64,000 nucleotides of DNA from Prorocentrum cordatum. Lineage: Eukaryota > Sar > Dinophyceae > Prorocentrales > Prorocentraceae. Of this stretch, positions 31,198 through 42,170 are shown one piece after another. The notes beneath the pieces are model-generated. The model searched no databases. It was given only the letters and a program-made list of their open reading frames with translations, and was not told the DNA's origin. Position 1 is the stretch's first letter. Each line of letters opens with the position of its first letter. The position numbers were made by a program, and so were the translations under genes. Location of the stretch: NCBI GenBank assembly GCA_963575745.1, contig CAUYUJ010015294.1, positions 566,001 through 630,000 on the forward strand, read 5' to 3'.

Positions 31198-32062
31198 TTG
31201 GCTTCGAACTCAGATTTAAAGCCGCCTTCTCCCGAAATGGTCAAATCATTCAGATCTTTGTGCGTGAGAACAAGCTACGTAGCTAAAGACAGAAACGATA
31301 TCCAATACGCAGAGAAAGAACTTACACGAGGAATGCAACAACCAACGCTAGGTCATTGGAACAAAATGAAACGACTTGAACGCTATTTGAAAGGACGTCC
31401 GAGGGGCATTTGACAATACCCGTTTCAAGAACAATACTCGCTCCTAGATGTAATTGTCGACATAGATCACGCATGATGTAGGATGGCCAGGAACGGAGGA
31501 GCATTAATGTTTGGTCTGCGCACCATCAAATCCTGGAGCAACACACAAAACGTCATTGCATTAAACTCTGGGGAAGCACAATTTTACGGAATCGTGAAGG
31601 GAGCGAGTGTGCTATTAGGCGCATTGTCGTTAGCATCTGATCTCGGCATTGTTTTGAAAGGACGCCTGAGCACGGATAGCTCGGCAAGAAAAGGGATCGC
31701 GTCCAGATTAGGACGGGGTAAAGTGAAGCACCTTCACACCCAGTATTTGTGGGTTCAAAAGACTGGCAAACAACGGCTCCGTCATCCGAAAAATCGGGAC
31801 TGACGAGAACGCAGGCGATCTAACGTCGAAATATTTGGATAGACCGAAGCTCGACCGTTTCGTTAAGAAACTCGGTTGCACCACGCGCGGTGGAGGACAT
31901 GAACTGGAACCAAAACTTGCGACCCAAAATCTTGACTTGAATTTGGTGGAAGAACAATGGTGGCTTGAGCCAGCTCGGCGCCGACAACCCGGGTCAAGAA
32001 TAAAGCAATGTTCTTTGACATCAGCAAGGCTGCGTTCAAATGAACCGCCGCAACATCCGTGA
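31198..32062 (+). pseudogene. Copia 2 RT C-terminus and RNase H (broken)
   Basis: 31198-31413 reads FRSLCVRTSYVAKDRNDIQY, KELTRGMQQPTLGHWNKMKR and LERYLKG, the segment after RT in copia. 31483-31803 reads GGALMFGLRTIKSWSNTQNV, IALNSGEAQFYGIVKGAS and LSTDSSARKGIASRLGRGKV, then HLHTQYLWVQK, the RNase H domain with Glu and Asp present; the first Asp (DIDHA at about 31460) precedes a stop. 31835-32062 carries the end (LDRPKLDRFVKKLG). Gag-pol decay is evident from stops near 31410 and 31475. Confidence 0.85.
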
Positions 32063-32137
32063 ATCGCCGATCCACTACCTAGGTTAGTAAAGCCAGGTGG
32101 TGACCACCGTGTGCGAGGAACTGCTCACCCGAGGTGT

Positions 32138-32153
32138 CGGAGGAGTGGGGGGA
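32138..32153 (+). promoter_or_regulatory. Candidate polypurine tract of copia 2
   Basis: GGAGGAGTGGGGGGA directly precedes the candidate 3' LTR remnant. In LTR retrotransposons this primes plus-strand synthesis. Weak, because G-rich runs are common in the window. Confidence 0.35.
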
Positions 32154-32170
32154 TTTTCGTTAATTCCAAG

Positions 32171-32260
32171 TGTCGTAACAGCAGCGTGCGCGACTCCGCA
32201 GCCAATTCAGATGATCTCAAGAAAAACATCAAACATCACAATATCATTTCAAAGGTCTCC
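32171..32260 (+). repeat. Candidate 3' LTR remnant of copia 2
   Basis: Begins TGTCGTAACAGCAG; 32213-32251 matches 25014-25058 with several differences. The end is undefined. Confidence 0.35.
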
Positions 32261-32669
32261 ATCCACATGATTAACCTCCCACGAAAAAATAAGCCACAAA
32301 GCTACTCCCCGAGGACAGTCTAGACTTCCGATGAACCATCCACACTTTCTTCGGCTGTCCAGCCCACCACAAAATTCGTTGGACATTCTGGAGCATCCAG
32401 CCATCGCCACCACATAGACGCTAGCTAACATTCTAATACACTAGTCCGCAACGCCCGCCTGGAAATAGCCAAATTACACGAAACGACTTAAGAAAAATGG
32501 AAACAAGATCGGCAATACGTGTAGATCGTTAGTTCACTCAATCAGAAAGCTGGATCGGCGCTGGTAGCGTGCGGGTTGGTGAACGGGGGGGGCTCGAACA
32601 ACACTTCGTCGCCTTGCATATGTCTCAACCATAAAAAACAAGAGCAGGAACGTTGCTCAGGCAGGCGAG
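32261..32669. other. Unassigned AT-richer stretch
   Basis: No gene recognised. Contains a fragment (AAAGCTGGATCGGCGCTGG near 32545) reminiscent of a MITE family B end. Confidence 0.45.
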
Positions 32670-32890
32670 CCCAGAATCGAATCGATAAGTCGAATCGGCG
32701 ATCGAAGTGGATCGGATCGGCGGAGCTCGGCAGCCGAGTCGGAAGAAGCCGAGTCGGCAGTCGGCAGGATAATGGGCCTCCGTTGAGAAATCGGAGTCCC
32801 AATCACGATCCGAGTTCGAAACGAATCAAGACCGGGAACCGTCCAAATCGAGTCGGATCGAGTCGGAGGCAGCGAAATGTGCCCTGCGAC
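32670..32890 (+). repeat. Dispersed AATCGG-rich repeat, family C, copy 3
   Basis: Carries GGATCGGATCGGCGGAGCTC, GGGCCTCCGTTGAGAAATCG, AATCGAGTCGGATCGAGTCG and GCGAAATGTGCCCTGC. This is the longest copy, with short internal duplications of GAGTCGG. Confidence 0.65.
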
Positions 32891-32939
32891 GCCCGACCGT
32901 TCCGACGACCTCCCAGCCAGGCGGAACATGACGCAAACT

Positions 32940-33300
32940 CTGAAAACCAACAAAAACGTCTTGAAGACACGCTGCTCCGGGGCCGCGCGGGAAGAACCGT
33001 GGACCATGTCGGGGGGGGGATAGAAAGGCGGTCACCATTCCCCGTGCATTTTTCGATATTGTGCGTTTTGTTTCCGCAAGACGATCCAATATGCTCCTCG
33101 ATCGTCCTCGCCGGAGGAAAAGAACACGTCCGAGCGATGCAGAGCAGCAAACGTTTTGAAGACACGCCGCCCCAGGCCTTGCGGGAAGAGCCAAGGACCC
33201 TTGTGAGGGGGGGGAGGGCATAGAACGACGGTCAGGGGTGTGTGGGGGGTCCTGGGGACCACAAATGCTTTGAAGAAAAGCAGGGGGGGGCATTGGGCAG
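32940..33300. repeat. ~200-bp imperfect duplication
   Basis: AACGTCTTGAAGACACGCTG (near 32956) with GCGGGAAGAACCGTGGACC, followed by a G run and a ...GCGGTCA block, repeats near 33150 as GTTTTGAAGACACGCCGCCC with GCGGGAAGAGCCAAGGACCC, and again in reduced form near 33267. No gene. Confidence 0.6.
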
Positions 33301-34414
33301 CGACCTCCGAGCCCTACCCTCACCAACCATCGGTTCTCTTGAACCGACAGCAGGCGGGGAAGCGGCTCGGATTTCGCCACGTGTTCAACGACATCCGAAA
33401 CGCGGGCCGTTATGAAATCTAGGTCGGGGAACCTGTTCGTGGTCGAGGCCCGACGTGGCCAGAAAAGCCTCCTTGGTCCTTCTTCAGCGTTCCCTCCGGC
33501 AGTGCCATGACTGTACCCCCGCCGCGCATCGAACTGCCCGAATCGTTGATCGGCGAGAGTGGCGTTCGGACCTCGCCGCCAGACGGCTGAGCCAGGCCGA
33601 CCGGGATCAACCCAGGATCCTCTCAGGGGTGGGGAGTAGAACGGCGTGCGAGGCGGGGATCTATCCATATCTGGCGCCAGGGGGAACCGACGTCCTGGGA
33701 CCCATGTTGTTCCCACGGGTGCCGAACATCTCCATATCCACCGGTTGTCGAAGTCCCCGAATATCGATCCCCCACGCGGTGGTTTTGCATCAGTTCCCGC
33801 ATCGGACGGCAATCACAAACACAAAAAAACTGCCAGGGACATGCTGTCTCGAGGGCGGAGGGGGAAGTCTGGACACCCCATCGGAACATGTCCTAAGATA
33901 CGCTGTGTTCCTCGGCCGACGGGGCGTCTCAAAATCGGGGCGATCTGGGGGTCATGGCAGACCCAGCCAGCAGCCGCCCAATATCATCCTCCGCTGCTGT
34001 CCTTCCCCTCCCACTCCTCCTCCACCTCTTCCACATCCTCCTCTTTTCCTCGCAACGCCATTAGGCGTCCCCTCGCGGTCCCCGCGGGGCACCCGACCGC
34101 GCGCGGACGCGCCGCCGGGGCCAGTGTGGGACCAACCCGTTCCGGAGGGCGGGAGGGAAGGAAGGCCGCCCACAGTCCTGCGAAATGATCATCTTGAGGC
34201 CACCGAAGGATGGGGCAGGGGGGGTAGAGCGGCGGGGCCACTCGGCCGTGGCAGCTATATTTGCCGTAGACGTAGCACTTTGCCGGTCATATTGTACACG
34301 GAGCACCTTGTCTGCAGCGCTGTAGCGCGGCACGTGCACGTGATGCCCTTGTCCGTGGCGCTGTGGAGCAAGTGCTCTCAGCTGGAAAGAAGAGAAGACT
34401 CTGGAATGCCATAA
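33301..34414. other. Unassigned stretch
   Basis: Overlapping open frames on both strands (e.g. 33455-34414 plus) without a recognisable domain; (CCTCCT)-rich at 34010-34050. Nothing else seen. Confidence 0.45.
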
Positions 34415-34696
34415 TCAGCAGCTCAGGTAGGCCGGTCTCGCCGTAACTATTGCGCCATCCGGTCGTCGACTGCGTCGAACAGGTTTTTCGTCTTGGGAAA
34501 TGTCAAGGAAGAGTTTGGCCACCCCTGGCTGGCCTTCAGAGGCTGCGCAGTCGCATAAACGCCCAAACGCGCAGTCATGTTTCATCGGATCGTGATACTG
34601 GTAGGCTCGAGCTGTCCCTGGGTACATGACGGCGAACCGTTTCTTGGGGTACTTTTCGGCGAGCTCGACGTTGGTACTCTTAGAGCTGATGGACAC
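34415..34696 (-). other. Small coding-like open frame, unrecognised
   Basis: 93 residues, not repetitive and of balanced composition: NVELAEKYPKKRFAVMYPGT, YHDPMKHDCAFGRLCDCA, GVAKLFLDISQDEKPVRRSR. It is in an otherwise repeat-rich area and could be an exon or an old gene relic. No family is recognised, and nothing fixes the start. Confidence 0.25.
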
Positions 34697-34769
34697 CGAT
34701 CACGATATGAATGCCCAGCGTTCCGTGGTGGCATCCCACGCGCTCAGAGCGCCCTCTAGGCCACTGAGG

Positions 34770-36080
34770 CGCTTCTACTCGGGCTGGCACCCCTTGTCGT
34801 AGTCCTGCCTGTTCAAGTGCTTCGGCTTGTTCTTGTAGTCCCGCTAGTTCTGCTGGTGGTTCTCCAAGCTCAGGTGGTGGCCCCCGTCACTCCTCAGGTG
34901 GTCCTTGTAGCTCCGCCGTTGGTTCTGCTCGCGGCGGTCGTTGCTCAGCTTGCTAGCCAGGTAGCTCGCAGGTGGTCCTCGTAGCTGTGCTGGTGGCCTT
35001 CTGAGGTCTGCGCGTGGCCCTTGTCGTTCAGCTCGTCGCCCTGGTGACTCTACGGGAGGCTCTCTTGAGACTGAGCGATTGGGTCTCGGAGTTTTGCTTC
35101 TGGTCCCTGTGATTCAGCTCGTCGCCCTAGGTCGCTTTGCAGGAGGTTCTGGCAGTTTTTAATCAGTGTGGCTCTGGTTGTGACCCCCGTAGCTCAGCAG
35201 GCGGCCCTCGTAGCTCTCGTAACTGTGCCTGTGGGGTCTGCTGAGGGCTCTGGTAGCTCCTCCAGTGGCTGTAGTAGCTGTGCCCGTGGTCCTTGTAGCT
35301 GAGCTTGTGGGCCTAGAAGGTCCTCCGCACGACGCGGAGGACGTGCAGAAGGAAGGGCAACCAGAGGATTCGGCCAACTCCTGTGGTTCGAAGCTTTCAC
35401 ATGCCCAGGACTGGGAGGACGGGCAGGTGGCCGACGAGTAGGAACGTTGCGACGCGCCGCATGCTGTGCCGGTGGCCGTAATAGCTCTGCTCGTTGTCCT
35501 CGTAGCCCAGCTGGTGCCTCCGGTCGCTCAGCTGGTGGTCCTGGTAGCTCACCTGGTGGCCCTCGCAGCGCAGCAGCCTCGTGACTCACCTGGTGGTCCT
35601 CGTAGTCCTGCTCGTGGCATTCGCGGTTCGGGTTGTGGACCGCGTGGGTCAACTAGTGGCTCTCGTGGCTCGGTTGATGGCTCTCGTAGCTCGGCAGGTG
35701 GATCTTGAAGCTCTTCTGGTGGCTCTCGTAGCCGTGCCCGTGGCCCTCGTAGCGCAGCATGTGTTCCTCGAAGGGCCGCTGGTGGCCCTGGTAGCTCTGC
35801 TGATGCCTGCGATAGCTCTGATATGCGCCCTCGAAGCTCAAGTTGCGGCCCTCGTAGTTTTCCAGGTGGACTTCGTGGCTCTGCCGAATGGCTCTCGGAG
35901 CTCTGCCCGTTGCTCTCGTAGCTGAGCTGGTGGCTCCACGCGGGTCAGCTCGCGGCCCTCGCAGCTCAGCTCGTGGCTCTCGTGGCTCTGTCGGTGGCTC
36001 CCGTAACTCGGCAGGTGGGTCTTGAAGCACTTCCCGTGGCTCTCGTAGCTGTGCGCGCGGCACTGGTAATCCGCCGGCCC
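34770..36080. repeat. Degenerate ~30-bp minisatellite (CTCGTAGCTC-TGGTGGCC)n
   Basis: 1.3 kb of variants of GTAGCTCAGCTGGTGGTCCTCG. Both strands remain open, giving Leu/Val/Ala-rich frames on plus and His/Arg/Glu/Pro-rich frames on minus. No gene. Confidence 0.85.
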
Positions 36081-36159
36081 CCTTGTGGGGCCACCAGGCT
36101 GTAGGCACGTGATTCGCAGTTTCCTGTACCAGTCGTAGGTTGTAGTTTCCAGCGTTACA

Positions 36160-36225
36160 GTTTTGCTTCTTGCTGGTTGCTGTAACTAGTTGAGCTATTG
36201 CTGGTTACTGTAACTAGTTGATTGA
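36160..36225. repeat. Short tandem repeat GCTGGTTACTGTAACTAGTTGA
   Basis: Two to three copies of a ~27-bp unit containing CTGTAACTAGTTGA. Confidence 0.7.
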
Positions 36226-36299
36226 CCGCGCGAGGGGGGGGGAGGCCCAAACAGGATTTTCCAGCGTCCCCTGGGCGCGTTGTCTGAATTTCTGGGGGG

Positions 36300-36605
36300 G
36301 CTCGAAATCGACACCCCTCACGCAGATCCGCGGGGTCAGGGTCCAAAAACACAGGGGATTTGCCACATTTCTGAAATTCGGTGCCACCCCTCACGCAGAT
36401 CCGCGGGGTCAGGGTCCAAAAACACAGGGATTTGCCACATTTCTGAAATTCGGTGCCACCCCTCACGCAGATCCGCGGGGTCAGGGTCCAAAAACACAGG
36501 GGATTTGCCACATTTCTGAAATTCGGTGCCACCCCTCACGCAGATCCGCGGGGTCAGGGTCCAAAAACACAGGGGATTTGCCACATTTCTGAAATTCGAA
36601 CCCAT
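36300..36605. repeat. 73-bp tandem repeat, about four copies
   Basis: Unit starts lie near 36311, 36384, 36456 and 36529. Units are almost identical: CACCCCTCACGCAGATCCGC, GGGGTCAGGGTCCAAAAACA, TTTGCCACATTTCTGAAATT. The high identity suggests recent amplification. Confidence 0.95.
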
Positions 36606-36609
36606 CACG

Positions 36610-36745
36610 CACATCCATCGCAAGGCGTGGTAACCCAAACTGCGAGAACTCCCTCGGCCCTTTCATCGCAAGGTGTGGTAACCAAGCCCTTAAACCATAC
36701 ACGTCTTACCAATCGCCAGGTGTGGTAACCCCTCTTGTGATCAGT
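36610..36745. repeat. ~50-bp repeat with ATCGCAAGGTGTGGTAACC
   Basis: Three copies of the ATCGCAAGG-GTGGTAACC block near 36617, 36665 and 36713, directly after the 73-bp array. Confidence 0.75.
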
Positions 36746-37700
36746 TGGTTTTGCTGATTGCGACTCGGCTTCGCATGAAGTTTCGATACTGCTTCACGAC
36801 AGCGCCAAGGCCTCATGACTTAGCTCTTCCATGGCCCATTCTCCGAGAGAGGGGGCCGGCGGCAGGGGGCGAAGCCCTTACGGATTATGCTCGTGGTCCT
36901 CGAAGGTCGTCTGGTGGCACTGGTAGCTCTGCTAGTAGCTTCAGTAGCTCAGGGGCACGCTCTCTTCGTAGCCCCCGAGGTCCAAATCGGAGTCGCGGGG
37001 TGCCGAATCGTAGCGTTCCACGTTCTGGAAGCTGGAGTAAGCCCTGGGGGTCGTAAGACTACAGGTCGCGATCGAAAAAGTGACCGTAATCGGCGCGGCC
37101 GTTGTCCGCTGCTACCACCGCGACGACGTACTTCGTAATCCCTTCGGGCTGCTCGGTCGTGTCGTTCGTGGTGTCGGTTCCAGCGGCGTGCGTAGTGTCA
37201 TAATGGCGGCGGCACTCCTCCTTGGGTTGCCTGTTACGCAGTTCGTTATTGCACTTGGGTTGCCTGTTACGCAGCCCGTGCCCGGACGATCTCGCGAGGG
37301 CGGTCGTAACAATGATAATGATGACGTCGGGTCGGGGCTTCATCCCATGCCGGACGTTGTGCCCTACTTGTTTGTGGACCGCGTCTGTTCGCGCCCATGT
37401 TCCTCTATGGGCGTATGGTCTCGGCATCAATGCCGGCACGTCTCTACAAGACAGGATCAGTCTCGTAGCCTTGTAGTTCAACGGCTGGTGGCTGATGTTT
37501 TAATCGCGGTCTTTGTTCTTTCTCGCGGATTTTGTGCCTACTGGTGGATGGTGTTGCAACTTCAAGATCACCCACTGGCAGAGGAAGCTGGACACCTAGG
37601 AGCCTGGGAGGCTGTTGTAGACGTGGCACGCGCGAAACCGATCGCGGCCGCACGCCGAGGCCGGCCCCCCTGTGACCCGGCGCGGCGGCGCGGGGGCCCG
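36746..37700. other. Unassigned stretch
   Basis: Contains a short duplication of TGGGTTGCCTGTTACGCAG near 37222 and 37257. Open frames on both strands (plus 37080-38153, minus 37059-37481) have no recognisable motif. Confidence 0.45.
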
Positions 37701-37729
37701 GGGCCAAATGGCCGTCATCCTCCTCGCCT

Positions 37730-37885
37730 TCCTCCCGCTCCCCCTCCCCCTCCTCCTCCTTCTCCTCCTCCTCTTCCTCCTCCTCCTCCTCCTCCATTTT
37801 TCTTCTTATGTTTATTAATACTACTATTATTGTTATTATTCGTCTTCCTCCTCCTCCTCCTCCTCCTCCTCCTCCTCCTCTCACG
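37730..37885. repeat. (CCT)n microsatellite
   Basis: Two CCT-rich blocks separated by an AT-rich segment (37803-37840). Confidence 0.9.
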
Positions 37886-37904
37886 CCGTCGGTCATCCAA
37901 CATC

Positions 37905-38153
37905 ATGAATCAACACATCCTTCGACTCCCCATCGTCAGCACATTGTGCATGCTGATGCTCTTGTGGGCCGCGGTTTGCGAAGCAGGAGAGCAGATCATA
38001 ATAAACTTCTCGCCCAACATCGACACACCGCTCTGGCGGCGCTTCGGCAGACAGGCAGAACACGCCGCAACCAGAGCGGGCGAGGCCGAAACGGTCCCCC
38101 GGGGAGATTGTGCAAAATCTTGGCTACCACATTGGAGAGCGAACCCGCTTTAA
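37905..38153 (+). CDS. Small open frame with a signal-peptide-like start
   Basis: 82 residues from the ATG at 37905. It starts MNQHILRLPIVSTLCMLMLL and continues WAAVCEAGEQ: a short basic n-region, a hydrophobic core of about 18 residues and an Ala-x-Ala-like cleavage site (CEA/GE). The following IIINFSPNIDTPLWRRFGRQ is not recognised. It may be a first exon of a secreted or membrane protein gene, or chance. The frame continues open upstream through the (CCT)n repeat, so the start is chosen only from the signal-like sequence. Confidence 0.25.
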   Translation: MNQHILRLPIVSTLCMLMLLWAAVCEAGEQIIINFSPNIDTPLWRRFGRQAEHAATRAGEAETVPRGDCAKSWLPHWRANPL

Positions 38154-38279
38154 GCGTTGCAGCGCGGGTGGGTAGCGCGGGGGGGGGTCTCGTTGCGCGC
38201 ACCCCTGGGCTCCATCATTCGCTTTGTGTTGATTCCAACTATCATAAGATGTGTTTCTTGTTATTACTCGCATGCCCCC

Positions 38280-38610
38280 AGACCACACTTCTCCCCCCCC
38301 CTCTTCCTTACGCAGAATCACTCCCATGTCAACTCAGACACTCATTATCATATTCGCTGGCAGTCAGACTCGATCATACTCAGACCCACTCACACTCATA
38401 ACTACACTCAGCCTCACTCACCCTCAGGCTCACTCGAACTCTGAACCACTCACACTCAAACTTGCGCATAATAGCGCTCACCTCCATTTCTGATCTTCCT
38501 CACTCAGGCTCGCTCGTCACACCCAGGTCACACTGACACTCAGGCTCGCTCCTCTTCCCCACGCAAACTCACTGATACTTAGAATCACTGACACACCCAG
38601 ACTTTGAAGA
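38280..38610. repeat. (ACTCA)-based degenerate repeat, array 1
   Basis: Variants of CACTCACACTCAGRCTCACTCG. Frames read His/Ser/Thr/Leu repeats. Confidence 0.8.
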
Positions 38611-38639
38611 TGTCTCAAGCGAAACGCTGGCTTCAACAC

Positions 38640-39420
38640 TCTCAGGAGGAGGTGCTGCACGGGCCCCTTCGTGTACATTTTGTGGGGATGTCTCACGCGG
38701 TTTGCCCTTTTTGCCCACCAGATGTCTTTCTCTTATTTGGTGGTCCTGTCCACCGCGATATAGCAGGTGTGGCATTTGGGCACCCCGAAGGGGGAGGGAG
38801 CCGCCAAAATGTATTTCACAGGCATGTTCGTGCCCAGATTGCAGGGAGGTGTCACGCGGTTTGCGTTTTGGTGGTCCACTGTTCACCGCGACGTGGCAGG
38901 CGTGGCATCTGGGCACCCAGCGAGGGAGCCGCCAGGTGGTGCTGCACGGGCCCGTTCGCGCCCAGATGGTGGGGATGTGTCGCGCGATGTGCCGTGTGGT
39001 GGTCCACTGCTGACCGCGAGATGGCAGGCGTGGCACCCTGGGCACCCCGAAGGGGGAGCCGCCAGCGGGTGTGGCACGTGCCCGTTCGCGCCCGTATGTG
39101 GGGGTGCGTCACGCGGTTTGCCTTGTGGCGACCCACTGTTGACAACGATATGGCAGGCGCGGCATTTGGGCACCCGCCAAAGGGAGCCGCCAAGGGGTGC
39201 TGCACGGGTCCGTTCGCGCCCAGACTGCGGGGGCGTTTCGCGCGGCTTGCCTGCTCCCGCCCCCCTCCAGAATTCTCTCTTTGGGTGGTCCACTGCTCAC
39301 CACGATATAGCAAGCCTGGCTTCTGGGCACCCCAAAGGGGAGGCGCCAGGGGTGGAGACACTTCAGGGTTCGCGTCCATATTGCTGGGGTCTCTCAGGCA
39401 ATTTGTCTGCTTCTGCCCCC
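38640..39420. repeat. ~128-bp minisatellite, about five units
   Basis: TGGTCCACT-like blocks lie near 38741, 38872, 39000, 39128 and 39286. Units share GGCAGGCGTGGCATCTGGGC, ACCCCGAAGGGGGAGCCGCC, TGCACGGGCCCGTTCGCGCC and TGTGTCGCGCGG. Long frames on both strands are repeat translations. Confidence 0.9.
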
Positions 39421-39439
39421 AAGTTTCGTTTTGGACCCG

Positions 39440-39985
39440 CGTGCTCCTCACTCACTCTCGCACTCACCCGCTCACTCACTCACTCTCCTCTCCCTCGCCC
39501 AAACGCACTCATTCACACTCAGACTTTCTCACCAGCACCCTCTCTTCAGCCAGACTCACTCATCATATGCAGGTTCACCCATACCCAACTTCAGCCATGC
39601 TCTGGCTCGTTTATACTTAGACTCACTCATAATCAGACTCACTCAAAAACAGAGTCACCCACACCCAGAGCAACTCACACATTCATTTGTTCACACTCTG
39701 ACTCGCCACCCTCAGACCCACGCGTGCTTCAACTCACTCGTACTCAGGCTCGTTTATACTCGGACTCATACTCATAATTGTCATGGTCAGTCTAGAGACA
39801 GACTCACTCACACTCAACCCCACTCACACTCAGACACACCCGCACTCATATTCACTCACACTCCGACCCGCTCGTACTCCGACTCACTATGCTGTGATCC
39901 ACCCGCATTCAGGTTCAATCATACTTGGATTCGCTCAGATCACTGACGCTCAGACTCATTCACATTCAAGCTCACACACAGGTAG
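39440..39985. repeat. (ACTCA)-based degenerate repeat, array 2
   Basis: As at 38280-38610. The two arrays bracket the 128-bp minisatellite. Confidence 0.8.
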
Positions 39986-40134
39986 GTGATTACCACGATA
40001 TTCGCCGATCCGGCGCGTGAGTTAACAAAAGGTGCAGCCTGAACTTCAGCTCTGTTGGGGGGGGATCGGGGTGGCTTTGCCGGGGAATGGGGGGAAGGGG
40101 GGGGGTCTACACTTTCCGGGGGGAAGGTCTTTCG

Positions 40135-40520
40135 GGCCCAGAAGAGCCCAAACACGGGCCAAGAGGATCCCAATAGGCTCCCAAGACGGCCCCAGAGGTC
40201 CCTAAGTCGTCAAACGATCAGTCCAAGACCCCGAGGAGGTTCCAAGACGCCCGAAAAGCTTCCAAGAGGGCTCCCAAGAAGGCCTCAAAAGGCAACAATT
40301 GCCACAGTCCCTCCGGAAAACGTACATGTTCAGCATATCCGTCTCTTGGGCTTACAGCGTCGAAGACGGCCCACGAGGCCCTCATGATCGCTCCCAGACG
40401 GACCAAGAGGCCCCCAAGAGAGCTCCAAGACGGCCCAAGAAGGCCCCCAAACGGCCCAAGAAACCCCAAAGACGGCTCAAGAGGGCCCCAGGACGGGCCC
40501 AAGAGGGGGCCCAGAGGAGA
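40135..40520. repeat. CCAAGANGGCCCC minisatellite, array 1
   Basis: Degenerate ~12-33 bp units such as CCCAAGACGGCCC and CCCAAGAGGGCCCC. Similar arrays lie at 42000-42170, 52855-53270, 55200-55600 (opposite strand) and 58860-59065. Confidence 0.8.
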
Positions 40521-41030
40521 TCATTTCGAGCCCCCCTCATCTGTCCAGACAGATGCCCACATGGGGGGGACGTCACTGAAGTCGTCGCTGTCGTCGTTGT
40601 CGCGTCTGTCGTCTACGCGGACCCGATCTCACACCCAAATGTTCACAGACAATTCTTTGGCGAAGCGTGACAGGAATATGAGACGCACATGTTGAGATAT
40701 CCGCTTCGAAGAAGTTGTGTGCAACCGAGTAAACGGGACACCGCCCCCAGGCTATCCATCCCCGCAGCGACCTTCGACGGTCGGGAAACTGCTCGACACC
40801 TTTTTCTACTTGCTCTCTCGCTGCACAACCGCCGTGCGAAATCGAACTTTCCCGCAAATGCCTCGAGTCAATTCAGCTGTCGAACCAGGCGGCCGCTCGG
40901 GCCCTTCATGCCTCCGTGTCGGAGCTGACTACTTGTAGGAAAACTTACCCTCCCGAAGCAAGCGCGAACGCCAGAACGGGAAAGCACCCCTTTTGCCGCT
41001 GGGTGGTGATAGGAGGAAGACAAAAAAACA
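40521..41030. other. Unassigned stretch
   Basis: (GTCGTCGCTGTCGTCGTTGTC) short repeat near 40575. No recognisable gene. Confidence 0.4.
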
Positions 41031-41197
41031 CCATACACATTAACTTTCGGAGCTCCGCGCGGATTTCTTGGATCGGCACTGGGCTCTCCCTCAGTGGCAC
41101 GCGGAGCGCGTCAGGGGCGGCGCCGGAGGCGCCGCCAGGTGACCCAGCGCCGATCCAAGAAATCCGCGCGGAGCTCAGACAATCTATGTTCATGCAA
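41031..41197. mobile_element. Fold-back MITE, family B, copy 3
   Basis: The best-preserved copy. Left arm TTTCGGAGCTCCGCGCGGAT + TTCTTGGATCGGCACTGG; right arm CAGCGCCGATCCAAGAAATC + CGCGCGGAGCTC. The outer ends CATACACATTAAC and AATCTATGTTCATG continue the inverted pairing more weakly. Confidence 0.85.
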
Positions 41198-42000
41198 CTT
41201 GCTCTTCTCCGAGGTGAGCTGGGGAAGCTCTTTTCCGCACAAGTTCAGCGCGGCCTAGACGAGTGGAACGTGGGTCGCGGTGCAAGCGGCGCGCGCGTCG
41301 GCGCGAACCGCCGACCGCACGACCCGTGACCCTCCCCACCTAGGACTGTTGGGCATGGCGTGATGCCTCCAGCTCACGTGACACGTGAAGATTCCTCGCT
41401 CGCCTCTTCCCATCCTTCTTGCTCTCGTAATTGTTGGATCATGCCATGGACCCCTTGTTACCCGTCGTTCCTGGGCCGCCTTTGTCGGTCATCGGACGGT
41501 CTTCGGCGGTCCTTCGCGGTTTCCAGCGGTCTTCGGCGCCAAAGCTGAATGGTTTGTGTTTCGACCAAGGGTCCATGATCGAACACCTAACTTATTGATG
41601 CAATTGATCGTAGACTGCGTGATCCTGTCGCGGGCCAGCCAGCGAAGTGGGGGACAGAATAGAGAAGCGAGGAGGAAGACGCGAGGGAAGAGGACAGCTG
41701 AGCAAGTCCCACCAGCCCTTTAGGGCGTGAGTGGCTTCGGTTTCGAGCGCTTCCTTTTCAAACTCCGTTCTTCCCCTTCGGGGAAGCGTTTACTCCTACC
41801 CCTCCCCCCCCCCGTGGACCTGGAGAGGAGGGGTCGCGACCCATTGGAGCGTCCAAAACGGCCTCGGCGAGAAGGTACAAATCACTGAAATTACGAAGGT
41901 GTTGGCCCCGTGTTGGCCTCCTCGGCGTGGGGGGCTCTAACTTACCCCCCCTTCCTTTGATCGATCTCCTCCAAGATGGCAGGTAGCCCCATAGTGGTCC
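41198..42000. other. Unassigned stretch
   Basis: No recognisable gene or repeat; CGGTCTTCGGCGG-like short repeats at 41495-41540. Confidence 0.4.
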
Positions 42001-42170
42001 CCGAGGCTCTCAAGAGTGCCCCAAGATGTGCTCACGAGGTCCCAAGAGACCCCCGAGAGGCGGCCAAGACGCTCCAAGAGGCCCCCGTGGCCGCTAAGAG
42101 GCCCCCAAGAAGCTCTTAAGAAACATCCGAAGAGGCTCCGAAAGGCATCCAAGAGGCCCCTGGCCTTTCT
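42000..42170. repeat. CCAAGANGGCCCC minisatellite, array 2
   Basis: Units such as CCCAAGAGACCCCC and GCTCCAAGAGGCCCCC. Confidence 0.75.

Larger units (their letters stand above)
24981..32260 (+). mobile_element. Decayed Ty1/copia retrotransposon 2 with nested insertions
   Basis: Plus-strand element: gag (25206-25899), CCHC remnant, protease, integrase, methyltransferase-like domain, RT, RNase H. It is visibly AT-richer than its flanks. The ends are uncertain: 25014-25058 and 32213-32251 are diverged direct repeats (both contain CATCAAA-ATCA-N-ATATCATTTCA), and a polypurine run at about 32138-32153 (GGAGGAGTGGGGGG) precedes the second one, as a PPT precedes a 3' LTR. There are many frameshifts and stops. 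It is interrupted by a MITE at 27862-28073, and a minisatellite lies at 28735-29215. Confidence 0.85.

Noticed and set aside
34770-36080. His/Arg/Glu and Leu/Val/Ala frames of 110-150 residues
   Set aside because: Products of the ~30-bp minisatellite, present on both strands.
36300-36605. CRISPR-like regular repeats
   Set aside because: Units are contiguous 73-bp tandem copies with no unique spacers, in a eukaryotic repeat-rich context.
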